Positions 46,701 to 61,700 of a stretch of 64,000 nucleotides of DNA are shown piece by piece. The position numbers and the translations under genes are program-made. This DNA comes from Oxyruncus cristatus (taxonomy: Eukaryota; Chordata; Aves; Passeriformes; Cotingidae): positions 145,095 through 209,094 of the forward strand of contig VXAY01004345.1 of assembly GCA_013399855.1 (NCBI GenBank), read 5' to 3'. The first letter of the stretch is position 1; every line of letters begins with the position of its first letter. The notes under the pieces were generated by a model, which was not told the origin of the DNA, made no database searches, and saw nothing but the letters and a program-made list of their open reading frames with translations.

Positions 46701-49700
46701 TGGAGGAGCAAAAATAAAGTCAAGGTCAATAAATAACACCCTGCGCTTATTACTTGTATTTCTTCTACATCCAAAAGATTGTATTGCTGGTCCTTTTCCT
46801 AAAGGTTGTGAGTTTGGGATTGTTGGGTTTTTTTGTTTGTTTGTTTGTTTTGTTTTGTTTTTTTTTTAAATTAATCAAAATATTAGACCATCCCTGGATG
46901 ACTTGGCTCCAAACTTCCCACTGAGCATAATGTAGCCGTTCAGGTTATTTTGTACTTTCCAGATTTTGCTTGTTTCCAAGTAAAACACCATTTTTGAAAA
47001 GGAACAAAACTCTGGATTACACAGCAATAAAGCACAAGCTTAAATCCACCCTTTTTTTGCAAAATCCTGTGGAGAGTTACACGCAGTGAAATCTGGATGC
47101 ACAACCAGGTTCTTTTAGTCTGGATGCACAACCAACCACAGTAACCCACTGCACAAACCCCAGTATGCTTTGGGCTCTCACTTTAGAAGCTGGTTCCCCT
47201 GGACTATATAAAGCTCAGTAACCTGACACAATAAATGAGTGTTGAGGGTGACTCAGCATATGCATATGCAGTAAAAAAAATGAAGGCTGCAAGGGATCAG
47301 CATAAACTTGGCCTCAAATTCTTAATTTGATGCCAGTTTCCAGTAGTTTTGCAGAGCTAGTACGTAGTACCATAAACTATTCTGAATATTTTATATACTA
47401 TAGTCACGTGTTGAATTTTGTACCTGCAGGAACCAGCTGAATGAAGAGGACAACACCTCCCCCTAAAAAAAGGATGCCAGATAAGGAGTAGCGGCGCGGG
47501 AAGGAGCGGAGGAGGAGCCAGGCGATCACATAAGCTGGGACTTCAATCACAGCTGAGAGGAAACAGTTGAGGTAGGCATCTCCATGCCAGTCTGGAGTGC
47601 TGAGGGACAGGCCAAAGTAACCAACTGACGTGAAAAACCTGAGAAAAGCAATAAAACCAAATTATTCCGGAAACAGCAGCCTCTGAACGCCTCCAGTGTT
47701 GCCTCAGATGTTGTTACAAATATAGGACGTCACAAAGCATCACCACAGGTATCGTGGCTTAAAAAACATCTCAGTGGCAACCCCAACTTTCTAATTCTGT
47801 CATTCCCTTCCAGTGGCCATATCCACAGCAGCTTGAAGAGACCTTGGATTTCTCTGTCCTTCCTGCACACACTACACAAAGTGAAAGGCTTTGTGGAAGT
47901 TGTTCACAAAGGCTTTTCATTGCAATGGACTCAACGACACAGTGGAATGACTCTTGCAAGCTTCCCACGCCAACTACATTCCTACTTGTAGCCAACTCCA
48001 GTGACAGGATCTCCCCCCCTCAGCAGTTCCATTACAACTTATTTAATCTTCACAAGAGAGCTGGATGTTCAGGTTTCAAATCTCAAAAGTGCCTCACTAT
48101 GGCATGCCAAGTGTGCTAGCCAGTTCCTTTCTGCTGGGGGAAATATGGACAGAAAAGGGTGCTGGTTTGTCTACAGGGTGTTATTGGGTCCTCATTCCTT
48201 GTGGCTGCCCAGGCAGGGACCAGGATCTCACTGAGATGGGCACTGTACAGAAACAGAACAAAAATGCTGGCCATGGGTCTGCTTCCTGTTACGCTACTGA
48301 GTTGCTGCCTTTGCTTCAAGAAAAACATTTCTCTTCAAATAGAGATTACAGAGATGGGAGCATCTTAAAAAGAAGAAAAGCAACATAATCTACAATTCAC
48401 AAGTTGTTACATATAGTTTCTTAACTATTTTACATCTGAGTCGAGGCTACTGTCTCCAGATCCTTGTGTATTAATGCAGTGTGGGCGTGAGGACATTGAG
48501 AGGGCCATGTACCAGCCAAGGACCATGTGGAGATGGGCTCCAAGGCTCAGACTTATTATCTAAACCTGTGGCACTTGCCCTCAAATCAGAAACTGTTTTA
48601 TTGCCTGGGTACTGTAGGAATACACATTTCCTTACCACAAAAGTAATGACATAATAGTAATAGTTGCAATGTTTCGGGTTCGAAATAGGTCCAGAAGGAT
48701 AGCCTTCTGCTGCTGCTGAGGCTTCGAATCCTGCATCTGAAGGAAAAAGGAAAACAAAACCGAAAAAATTCCCACACACCTAAGAGCAAAACAACCTCTG
48801 CTACCCACAATCCGGGCAGTTACGAAGTTACAACTATCAGGGGATAACCAGGCAGCCCAAGGGCCACTTCTGCCCCAGCGCGGGCAGTCCTTAGGTAGAG
48901 CTTGTCTCTGCACCCAGCTGCACTCGTGGGAGATTCCACTTCTTTGTTAAAAAAAAAGGTAATGCTGAGACCACTGCACATGCTGACTAATTAGAAAGGA
49001 GTATCAGCTGACCAGACAGATGAATTAACGTTTCCTTAGGGATCTCACACTGTACTTCCAGGAGTAACCTCATTCCAGAGGCATTTTTCTGTGCACTGTC
49101 CACTCAACTCTCTTCTGTTCAACCTTCACAAATGATGTGAAATAAGTGCAGGAAACCACCCAGTTTTGCTGCCTGCCAGCACCTGACAGGGAGGGCAACA
49201 GATGCCAGAGGTTGGTGAGGCGGCCAGGGCACAGCATGGGAGCATCCACCACCTCAGGTCGGAGACGGAGGGTCCTGTTTGAGGCTTGAAGCAGGAATCT
49301 TTTGGGAGGCAATTAGGGTGCCCTTCTGCTTGCACGCTTTGACCTTGCCAGGGCAAAGCCAGCACTCGTGTCTGGGCTTCCCCCCAGGCCCAAAGAGCAA
49401 AACAGTCTGGCTCTCCTGACAGGGCTACCCAGGAGATTTCCTTTCCTACAAGGAGAGGATGGTTTCTGAGGAATGTCTTCCTAGTAATGTTTGAAAAATA
49501 CTTCCAACGGAGGACTTAAAGTGCAGACATCATCCTCAGGCTTTTGAGGACACTGTGGCACACAAAATCTCCATGAGGTAAAAGATGCCTGAGCTGCTGC
49601 TTGGTCTCAAAAATACCTGGGAGTGATGAAATGCTGCAGCCTGAAAAAGTCCTCTCCAGTTTGAATGAATGAAGATAAAACACACAGTTTGAAACACATC

Positions 49701-52700
49701 CAAGCACTGGCTGTGAAGAAAGGAAAGGGCTTTTCCGTGGTTTCTGTAGGATGAGCTTCCCATCATTACCATATACTCTTCAATTTACACTAGAACTTAC
49801 ACTTGGAAAAGGGATCTTCAGCAAAATCTGTGACGTTCAGGTGCGGGATCCTGCCCAGGGGAGGAGTCACACAGCGTCTCTGTCCTGCAGACACTGCAGA
49901 GGAGCACACGGTGCTTTGCCTTCGGCTCTACCAGGAGAAATGTGGAGGCATAAAACGCAGGTGCCACTATGAGGCAGCAGAGGAAGATCTGACCTACAGG
50001 TCATTGTTGACACAAGGCTGAAGAGTCGAGTTGCTGGTTTCTTTGCACAAGAAAAATATCTGTGCCTCTTCAGGAGAAGCTCCAGCGCAGGCAGAGCCAC
50101 TAGAGGGGGAGATGAGCACACAAACCAACCATCCTGCCAGGGCTCCGCTGCTCCCCAGCTCTCTGGGGTGCCAGGTTGCACCAGGCTTTCTTCTTTTAAC
50201 CAAAGATAGGAAATACATGAAAAAAAAACAGTTTTGAAGAAGAGCTTGGTGTTCTTCACAGCCTTTGCTACCATCCTGGTTTTCAAGTGCCCTTGTAGCA
50301 CTCGGGTGCTTTGACTGGTTTGTGCAACCCAAAAGGTCCCTCAGGCTCCATGCAGCCCCAGACACGAGGGTGCTGATTTAGGGTCCCCTGCACAGCCCCC
50401 CTGCAAAGGGCTGCTGTTACACTACAAATTGCTACCACCACACCGAGCCAGAAGGGGCACAAACATCTTCCTCGGGTCTTCTCAGTGCCCAAAGGATAAA
50501 GCAATCTGGGTCACCCTTGCTTTGAAAACCACAACAAACCACTGCTGAGGAATACCATTTTACTGTAAAAACCAAATAATAAAACCTCCCTTTGGGTTCT
50601 CACGTTGATCTCTCTAACCCAGTTCTTACCACACGCCAGAAGTCCCTGCAGCCTCTGAGAGCTGCTGGCACAAACCAATTCCCTGCTGGCATTTCCCAAC
50701 GAGTCAACTAGCCAAAGGAGAAAAGTGCCAGCGAGGTAAAGTACCAGGGTGTGTGCAACATACCTCTGCAGTGTTGAAAAGCACGGCTGGGGCTGGAATG
50801 CCATTTATTTTTGCAGCCTTTCGGATAATAACTTCTGCCTCCTTATATCTTCCCTGGGAGATCAGCCACCGAGGGGACTCCGGAATGACCCTGCAATAAA
50901 TTTCAGAATAAATGACTCAGCATTTTCACAAAAGTAAAAAGTTACAAGCAACATATTTGTTGTGTCTATGAATTATGCTCTCATCTCACAGATTGCTTGC
51001 AGCAGGAGACAGCCAGCACAGAGATATGTGGGCAAGATAATTCAAATATATGGGATGTGGTTATTCTCATGCTAAAGTAGATGCATGCTAAGGCCTTTGT
51101 CCTCACTGGTTGTTTTTCAAGGAATAATTGATGTCCACCAGATGTCACCAGATAGACAGCAAGGATGGGGGTAGCTTAGCCAGCATTGAGCAAAAATATT
51201 CTCAGGAAACTGCACACAATGTGGAAATGCTTTAAATATGCACAGCGTATATTAAAAGGTTCTGTGTCATAGGAATCTTATATACAAACCTCACCACGTC
51301 ACCACAGCTCTCAGCAGGCTCTCCCAGGCAGAGAACTGGGGCAGTGTCCCCTTGAAGAGTTGAAGACATTTTCTAATCAATTCCAGGCATGTGTTGAGTG
51401 AATTAACACCAAACACAGGACAGAAAATGTCACTTTTCCTTAACTAAATCCTTTGATCTTAACAGGTGCTGCCTTGCTCCCTTTAGCCAACAGCACTTTT
51501 TACTCTCCTTGGAAAAAAGCAGGTCAGACACTCCTTTTCTGATGAACCCTAAAGGACTGACCCAAAGACAGGTCAATAATTTCAAACATCAGATGATTTA
51601 TATCCAATCCTTAATCACGAATGGGACTTTCTGTGAGATGAGCTGCCTCCACTGCTCTTCATTCTGGGCAAGCTGAGGATCTCGAGACTGCAGAGACAAT
51701 GCTGGGAACCTTCTGGAGAATTTGGAAGGGAAATGAGTAAAAGAGCAACTATGGCACAGAGCAGTGGGATGTGCAAGTCCCATGGCCTGTGGAAGCAGTA
51801 GGTCCACATGCCCAAACACCAGCTAATGCCAACCTGCCTTGGCAGAGCTTTGCAGTGCACCTTGATCCCCCTCTCCCCCCACATAAGCCCCCGAAGTTCC
51901 ATCCATGGAAACTTTTTGCATGCTTTACAATGTACACCCTTAAAAAGCCTGGGAATTCCCACCCTGGACATTTCAAAGCAGGACTCTGAAGCCATGCCTT
52001 GGGGACAGACTTCGTGTTCCTCACGGTGCCTGTTCCACAGCAGACACCTGAGAGGCCTCCACCCAAAGCTCCCAAACCAGGGAACAGCTGCCTGGTGTGC
52101 AGGGAAGTGCCGCTGTGCTGAAGGAGTTTGAAACATTTCAAGTTAAATAAGCAAACTGACCCTCAGACAGAATCAATCTTTAAAATCTGATGACAGCAGA
52201 GGTGGAGCTGGAAACCATTTTAAAGGATTGGTTTGAAGACTAAGGTTAAAAAAAAAAAAAAGGAAGAACCAAAATAACCGACAAACCAAAACCATCAGCA
52301 GAGAATTCTGACAAGACCGGGACCTGCAGGAGGTCTCTTGGACTATGGAAGAGTGGCTCTGAATCACTTAAGTGTTATAAAGACATTAATTGCTCACTTA
52401 TAACTTCTTCAGGAAGAAAGGGGTGCTCTGGATAATACGAAAGAGGGAACTCTTCTTGGTATAAATTATCCTTACTTTAAGTGTGATTTTAGAGTGATAC
52501 CTTGCCTTTCTTTTCCATTTTCAAATACCTATCTCTTCAGAAACCAGCAGACGACCAAGGCAGGAACAGAACAAGGCTATCTGCCCTTCTCCAATGCCTC
52601 TGTCCAGCTGAAAAGAGCAGGGCTTCAAGCACACAGCCAGCACCAGTGACTTACAACTGGTACAAATGACCCAAATAAAACATCCCCCTTCAAAGCAAAG

Positions 52701-55700
52701 CCTCCTCAGGGCAGATAGAAAAAAAAAAAAATAACTGGCCCCCCCAACACCCTGGTGTTACCCAGCACCCAGCAGGCAGAGCAGGAGGGAGGTGGGGAGC
52801 GTGGGCACTCACCACCAGAGCGGGATGCAGAACAGCCCCGGGACAGTGAGCGCCAGCAGCAGCATCCGCCAGTCTCTGATGAAGTAAGCAAACAGTGGCA
52901 GCAACATGTAGCCAAATGCAAAAAATATGCAAACTCCTAATGTAGAGAATAGAATACGAACTGATTTGCCAAGAATTTCTGTGCCTGTTTAAAACAAGGG
53001 AGGTTATATTAGCATTTTAACTCTTTCTTTTCAAGCATGACTAAATATTTTATTGCAGTTATAAAAAAAAAAAAGAGCTAAACAATCTTAGAAAAGAGCA
53101 GCACAGCACGGACCCACCCCATACAGAACAGCTGCTGGGAGTGTTGGGGACCTTCAGATAAAGAAGCTACTTCTGTTTGCTTTGATTAATGCACTGGCAG
53201 AGACAGATAAGGACAGGCATGGGGGATGGCCAGCAGACTTCCAGGGGCCTTCGTGACACACTGCCCCAGGACACAGCCTGCTCCCCCTCCCCAGGACACA
53301 GCCTGCTCCCCCTCCCCAGGACACAGCCTGCTCCCCCACTTAACCCATGGAGATTTAAGGAATTGTCCACATTCACTGCTGGGCACTCCTGGAGGAGTGG
53401 AGGTCCGTGGACAATGGACTGACCACCGGATGGAAGGGTGTGAATTTACAGCGAGGGAAGTGGGAACAAATTTCACATCTATTTCTTGGAACAGAAGGAA
53501 GGTTGGAATGTTGGATCAGCACATCACAGGCTGAAGGACACAACAAGGAAGATGCCATCTTCTAGTAATGCTACTCCCCAGTAGCCAGGCAGCAGTCACT
53601 GAAATCTCCTACAGCCCCTGCACCACGCAGCAACCTAAGACCTCGTCATAAAAACTGAGGCTGTTCTAAGGCTTCAAAAGCACCTAAATTCTTTGACAAT
53701 AAAACCCCCTTCTTTTACAATATAACAACCAGCCACTGCTTAGTAAAATCCATGGATGCCCTCAGGTCCACCTCACCTCTCCTTGAGCTCCCAGTCCCAG
53801 GTCTACAGAGCTCTCCTTCACATGAGGAGCACTGCAAGGGCTGGAATCCCCCCAGTTTGATCTGGACTCAATTAAAAAGCAAATGACACTGAGCAAACAG
53901 GAGGGGCTCAGAAAGTCTGGAGAACGTGCTTTGGTTGTGTATCATGGTAAGAACTCCAATGTTTAATATTGCAGAGAAGATGGAAAAAAAATAGCCAAGA
54001 CTGAAAAACCCTCCTGACAGCTACATGAATTCTCATTTTAGAAACCTGGGTTAACTGAATAAAGTCACTCTAACAAAACTGAAAATAACAACTTGTTGGG
54101 CTAAAACAAGTGTGTGGGGATAAATTATACCATCTCCCTCTATTGACTGCTCTTGTTTAGATGGGCTCTCTTGGCAGAAGTCTGATACTTGAAACATCAG
54201 TTTATACCTTTAAACATCACTGTCATTTGTGTCAGTTCAAAGCCAATATGAGATGACATCTGTCAACTCCAATTCCTTATCTCCTGCCTCTCCTCCCTCA
54301 TCCTGCTGGCCAAGGAATAATAGTTCTAGGACGATACCAACATGCCTTCACAAATCTCCAGAGTTTTTTTAGAGTCCCAGAGCGCAACAGTTCTGAACAC
54401 AGAAAACTGGGGCCTAAAGGTAAAAGAGAAATTTCACAGGATGTGGTTGAAATTAAAAAAAAAAAAAAAAAATCAAACATTCTCTACAGAATTTCACCAA
54501 CAGCTCAGGGTGGAACCCCCCCCATGAAGGTGGGAAGCAATAGTGCAAAGGGCAGGACGAGCCTGGGTTGCCAAGGATGCTGGAACAGGGTCTGAGACAC
54601 ACACAGGGAGGCAACACAGGTTTGGATGCTGAAAGCTGGAATGACGAGAGAAACCTGTGCTGAGGTGACCACTTGAAAAAAACCCACTGCACTTGGGGGT
54701 GGAGGGTGCCAGGGCTGCAGCACAGCCAGAGCCAGTGGGGCCTTTACAGGTGCTGTGCTGCTCCCCTGTCAGCCCTGACTGCTGTTGGATGGAACATGGG
54801 AAGCATCTCCAGCACATCCCATAATCAGGATGGCCTTCCTTAGGGAGTCACTTCTCTTCCTAAGGGCATATTCTCCTATCCAGCACCTCTATCCCATGCA
54901 GTTTCCTGGAAGCTCCTGCGTTTGCCTTGCCATGGGCAGAGGTCACAGCTGTGCAGTGTAGGGGGGGAAGGACCATCCCCTGTTAGTGCCCTCCCCCTTA
55001 CCCATGGCAGGCAGCCGGTGACTCACTTAAATGAGGAAGCGAACGTCTAAATTAGTTGAGATTAATCCCGCCCTTTGAACCAGCCTCGAGGCTGCCAGGG
55101 AAGGCCAGCACTGACGGCAAGTGCCCCAGGGAGCCATGGCTGCTCCTACAACTCTACAGAAAAGATGATGGCATGAGACAACACAAGGGGGCAAGGGCCA
55201 GCAAACTGCAGCTGAGCAATTAAACAAGCCTAATGTTACTTGGGGACACCCAATCCCCTCTCTCAGTAGCAGGAGCATTTGGCTCCGGGGTCCCCCTTGC
55301 AGCTTTGCCTCTGCTGAGCGCCGAGGCAGCATCCCAATCCACATCCAGCTGGGTACCACATTCCTGCCTGATCAGAACCTGCACCCCTGTGCTACACAAA
55401 CCCCATGTGCTCCCAGGAGGATTTTCAGCCAGGCCAGCTCCCAGCCTTCGCTCCAGCTCCATCAGCTCTGCACAGGAGTCAGCTCCCAGGACACTGGGAG
55501 CCGTGGCAGTGGTGATGGCAACAAGGGATCTCCCTGCTGACAGCCTGACCTTAATCCTCCCTCCACACTGGCAGTGGTGACTCACGGCTGCCTGGGGACA
55601 CGGTGCTGTATCCCCTCCACAGCACTGACTTCATATTATGCCCTTCTGCTCTATTTTTACCCCCATTAAAGCCTCATGTGGTATGAAAGACCAGCATTAA

Positions 55701-58700
55701 CTATTAGTATACGTTTTTAATCTAGCTCACATTATGATCTACGAACTGTAATGCTGGCACCAGTGGTTTAAAACCAGCCATAAATATATATGTGCACATT
55801 TTACAGACAGCTCTTGCAAATCCCAGTTCCCCCTGGACCTGCATCACTGATCCCCACAATTTGCCTGTGCAGTTGCCTTTCCTAAAAGCCCTGGGCCTAA
55901 TGGGAGACACTTGAGGTCCCCTTCCCCATGGGGTTCCTCCTTCCCTGCAGTGTCCCCAGGCAGTGCCTGTAGCCTCCCATAGCTGCTGGGTCTTTCTTCC
56001 TGCACTCCCTGTAGAACAAGAACCCCAAACCTTAGCTGCTAAAATTAGGGCCTTTATCACTAACCTCAACACTGAGACCAGTGACTTCATGGCTCCTGGG
56101 GCTCTGACACTCACCCAGCTCCCCTGGAAGCACTGGTTTGCACCAAGGTTTTGTATCCAGGTGTGCGCTGACCCCCTGCAAAGGGGTGCAGAGGCAGGGA
56201 AGAACCCAAAGGTTTCCTCTATTTCAGACCTGCTGCTGCTAAACCCTGAACGCTGCCTTGAATGTCTTCTCCAAAGAGGAAGGAAATGGATGTTTATTTA
56301 GACTCTTCCTGCTCTCTTCTTTTTCTCTAAACCTACAGAAACTATAGGCTTGAAAGATCCAAGAGCAAAAAAAATCATACTGGTTTGAAGTAGTAATTGT
56401 ACCAGTGCAGATTTACCACTGCCTAATTAAATGATGCAGGTTCAGAGGGGAAAAAACACTAACAATACATTAAGCAAACATTTAATCTAATGCAGACATA
56501 TTCATACCCAGTATGAAGGCCACCACGTAGTTTGAGATCTGTCCCATCCCCACTATGAGAAAAAGTACTGTGAACATCTCCCAGCTGGTGGAGAAGATCT
56601 GCAGGAAGCTGAAGCCAGTCTGCACAGCCATCGTCAAAAAAAGGATGCTCTTCCTGCCAAACCTTTGGTAAAAGATAAAGATTATTACTGAAAGAACATG
56701 TTTTTATGGAGGGGGCTATGTAAGAGGGCACAAGGGAGCACAGACATTCAACTTCAAGTGATAAAGCTTAGCACAACCTGAAGTTTTGTTCATCTTCAAG
56801 AATTTTATTCTTTTCATGTGCACTAAAAAAAATATTAACATTCCCAAGACTCGGGAAACAAACCAAGAAGAAAAAATTAAGAGCAGAAACTTGAGGGAGC
56901 CACCAGACAGAGACTAAGGAGACGAGGCAACAGTACAATAGGAAGACACATGAAGATTGCCCACGAAGGTTAGGAGATGTCACATTACTGCCAGAGATCC
57001 CACAACAATCCAGGGAATAGCTCATGTGGGAGTGTGTCTGGGCTCTGGGGGAGGCTGCCTGGCCGTGCTGCCACCAGGGCACACACACTCCCTCAGATGC
57101 TCCCAGTGGGCACATGGCACCAGTGGGATTTAGTGATTATCTCGTCTCCCTTTCAAGCAGTAACACCAACTGACTTCTGCACTGGGGCAGGAGTCAGGAG
57201 ATTAAATTGGGATCACATGGAATTTAATACTAAAGGCTTTAGGATTAAGACTCCCAGTGAGTTTTGAACCCCTCTTCTAAGAGCCCAGAGGAACACTGCT
57301 GCCTTAGGATATCCTCATTCCCAGGCAGAACCAAAGCAGGATCAGAGATCCCGCTATAATGGTGTGGACACAGGGTGGAGGGTTGTATGGAGAGGGGAGC
57401 AGAGACTCGCAGAGGGAGTGTACTTTCTGCATTCAACACTTGTCAGGCCAAAATGTCACCACTGCTGAGATAATGATTAACTGCCTGTAATGATTTTTTT
57501 GATACTTTAGATCTACTTAGTGAGATGCTGAGGCACAACTACTATCCATTTACAGGTTATATGCTTTGTTCTCCCTCTTGGATGTGCTCACTCTATTTCC
57601 AGCAAACCAGCTCTCCTATGCAGAGCTTCCATTCAAAGGGCAAGTTTCTATCCTGCAGCTCTAACAAGGGACTGTCAGTTAATGTGTGACAAAGAACAAC
57701 ATCTTTTAAACTACTAAAAATGCCAGATAAAGAAACAATTGAGGATCAAGGGATTTTTGAAGGAGCCAGGCCAGTTACTTCATTTTGATCAAAACCTCAG
57801 AGAATTGCACATTTAACTCCTTTACGTCTCCCGAAACAACCCCCCGGCCGTGGCCCTGCCCTGCCCACGGCATTACCTGTCTGAGAGCTGCCCCGAGATG
57901 AAGGAGCCGATGAGGACCCCCACGAAGAACAGGGAGGTGGTCAGGGGGGCTTTCCAGTCGTTCTCACACACCAGGTTCCACTGCAAGAGAAGGGTCAGAC
58001 TCAGACACGGCCACAGCACTGCGCCCTGTCCGGCACAGGGGCACTGCCTGCAGCCCCACACATTTCCCAGCAATCATTCCACTTCCCCACACCACATTTC
58101 CACCCACGCTGGCACTGCTTTCTCAGTCAGGGTCGCTGCTGGAACACCCTGCTTAAAGCACAGGAAGAAAAGGGAAGTGGTTCCCTCCCCAGGCAACTCC
58201 ATGAGGCCAAAACTCCGGCAGCTGTTTGACTGCACCCCGTCACCACTGAGGGGGTGAGCAATGCCAGGCCTGATGGGAGCTGGTGTGCACAGCCCAGGGG
58301 CTGCCCTGGCCCTGTGTCCAGCACAGTCTCCCACCAGACCCCTGGACCTGGCTCCCCACAGCCCGAGATGTTCCCACCAGTGAAGCAGAGCAATGGAGAC
58401 GGGTGAAGAACTATCCTGTCTAGCAACAGCTTCCAGTTACCTGACCTCTGCCAGCACAAAACCTGCTGCATTTCACTAACTTCTGGGGTTGACAAAACAT
58501 ATGCAAGAAGAGGCACAGAATGAAATCTCTTTTCCTGCACTGACGTGTTACCAAATTCTGTTCCATCCCATAACTTGCACCACTGTCTTGCCGCCCATCA
58601 CTCAGCCTCATGACTGGAGTTGGCTGGGGCTGGAGATTTAGGACAGAAGCCAACATGGAAACTTCCACCTAAAACTACTCATAACCCCAGACAAGGTTTA

Positions 58701-61700
58701 AAAAAATAAAAGTGGCATCATGAGTATCTGTCCATCGAAGTTACAGCTGAGCCTGTCTCTGCCACAGCTTGTTCCCATCTGGTGACTAATCTCCTGGTTA
58801 AGGCATGCCTGCCAGGAACACTTAGGGATAGGCTTCAAAAGTGTCAGTCTCAGATCAGATAATACTGCCATAATGGTAATCTAATTAGATCACAGATCAA
58901 AGTATGGCATGATTTTAATAATTAGCCACGCTATCAGAGAGCGGCGCATCGCCCGCACGAGTGCACACCCTCTGCTCAGGGAACCCGTGGCCAAGCCCGG
59001 GCAAAGGCAGGGGGTTGGAGCAGAAACCTGCCCTCAGGGCTGCTCTGGCTCCTCACTCAGCCCACAGGCTACAACAAGGAGCGACTCTTGTGTTACACAG
59101 ACACCCAGATGCCATCTGATGGCACCACAAGTCCTGCCAAAACCAACCGCCCATGGCTTGGTGGCTGAGCTTCGCTGCTGCTGCAGAACAGGCAGGTAAG
59201 CCCCAAGGACTATAACTTAGGAAAGAGATGCAACCAGTGCCTATTTTCAGGCGGAACAGAGATACCCTGCCAGTGGTGGGGAGACGGGCACCTCTGCCCT
59301 TTGCCCAGCATGCAGATAACACCAGCTACTCGACAGAAAAATGAACTGAGTACAAAAACACAGCCCACGCCTTCTCCTGAGCAACACACACATCTTCAAT
59401 GCAGGAACCTGGGGACTGGTGGACTGAAATGTGCCCCCAAGACTTAAATCTGATTAATAGCAAAAAGAGCCCTATGGCAGCAGTTGCTGTAAGGTGTCTT
59501 CTCAACCCTGCTGGCAAGGGAGAGGTGATGAGGTGTGGGGCCCCCCGGGCACACACCGTGGTTGTCTTCGCTGTGTTTGGTAAGGTGGATGTGAGCATGT
59601 GGGTCAGTGGGGCTCTGCTATGTCCAAGGATGCTAACTGTGAAAAACAGATGCAGGGATCTGCTTCACCTGTTGAAGAAAATGGAGATTTCGGTAAAGAA
59701 GCTTGGTGGAAATCAAATCCTCTATTTAAAACATAACAAAATTCAGCTACAAGAAACACAGCATTAAAAGTACACTGCAGAGGTGTTTCACCACATCCTG
59801 CTGCACCTCCCTGTCCCTGGGGAAAGCCGGTGACACGGCAGAATTTGCATCTCATACAGACTATTATTAATTACCTGGATGTTGAGCACCCCAGTCTGGG
59901 GCCACCAGCACAGTACCTGTTCACAGACCTTCAGACTTGAGTTGTTCACAGTGAAGGACCGGTGTTTTGAAAATGCCTCCATGTGCCAAAGGCACTTTGG
60001 CTGCAAAGTAAACCCAGCTAAATAATAACTTGTCCATAAAACTGCATTGCCTCCTGGTGCCAAATGCCTCCTACCCAGGTGTTCACTCTCCCTTTCCCTG
60101 TGACATACTGCACAGCCAAAGTTCACTGTACAGGGTCAAGTCTTTCAGATGTGGGGGATGTGATAAAGAGCACACAGCAGCTGGCTGTGGAGAGGGGCTG
60201 CTGTCTACAGGCTCTCACTGCATCTGACCAGAAAACACACAAACACATCAAATCCAGCCCACTCCACTGCCGAGAGAACAAACCCCACCACCTATTTTAG
60301 CTCCAATACCACAGGACCTTGGCAGTGCAGCCCTACTCCACAGGTACACCTCATCTCCCCAGGGCCACCTCCCACCCCACAGACACTGGCTCTGACTGAG
60401 GCTCATGCCCTGGCACTGCACAGGATCAAGCACGTGTCCACACCCGTGAGATTTCACTCCTGCTTCAAAGTATAAGTGAAATGTAACTTATTTGACCTCT
60501 TCCTCAGAGGCTGCATCCATCACAGCCAGCACCACACGTGGGCACGGGACCTACAGCCACAGCTGAACTATCTACAGCTACGACTTCCGAACTGTCTCTA
60601 CTGGACTAATTATTCATTAACCAGAAAATAAGTAATTCTGAAATGTCCCTAGCTAAGCATACTGGAGTGCAAAGTTCATGTAAAGTTCCAAAAAGAGCTC
60701 TGAATGCAGGAATAGGGGCTGCTCAAGAACACTGTTATTACATCACTTTATTCCCATCAAATCTCTCCAACCCTTTCCCACAGCAGTGGGTGGAAAAGCT
60801 TTCTGAAGGACTGAAACTACTGGAGAAGGTGTCCTGACTGCCCAAAGCGACCCAGCCACCTGCATTCTCAGTCAGACATCACTTATTAACCATCCCGAGA
60901 ACCAGTCCACTCACATCAGAGGAGAAAACACTAGTGGAGCCTTGTGTAATGGCCAGGGCTGTAAAGCAGGGGAAATCTGAGCTTGTTTACCAGAATAAAT
61001 CTGAAGATGAATAACTCAAGAAGTAATAATTATTCACAGATGGCCCCATCCTGCTCCCTGAGCACCGGGTCCAGCAGTGAGACCAGCTCTGCTCGGTGCA
61101 CAAGTGACGAGCACAGGCACCTCCTGCCCAAGCACAGGGTGTGTTCCCAAGACTGGGCAGGGCTGCTCTCCAGTGATGGAAAAATCCATAAGGGAACAAA
61201 AAGACCTTCAGATGCCTTCAAACCACAGCAGTTCCTACCCAGCCTCTCACCTCTGCCAGTTCCAAGAGCTTCTGGTTTCTGCCTTCGCTGACAGTCGGTG
61301 CCAGGGCTGGGGCAGGGACCGAGCAGGGTGACACAGGTGACAGGTGATTAGCCCCAGTAAAGCCCCTGGCACTCACCCTGCCCCTCACACGGGTCTCTCA
61401 GTGTGTCTGGGGTACACACCATGCCCAGGGGTGCTGAGCACCTCAGTGTGTCCCCAGGGCGCAGTGCTGGGTGACAACCCGGCTCAAGGGCATGGATGCT
61501 AATGCCCTGCTCCAAAGAGCAAAACTAGTGCTGGCCCTTGAACCTCTAATTAATGTCAGCTCTGAGCATTGTTACCTGGAAGTAAAACACAAGGAGGTTA
61601 AGTTCCAGAAAAGAACACCAATGAACAGGGCCTGGGAGCCTGCCAAGGCGAAAAGGGAGCCCTGCAGTCCCTTCACCTCAGCTGTGGGATCACACTTGAC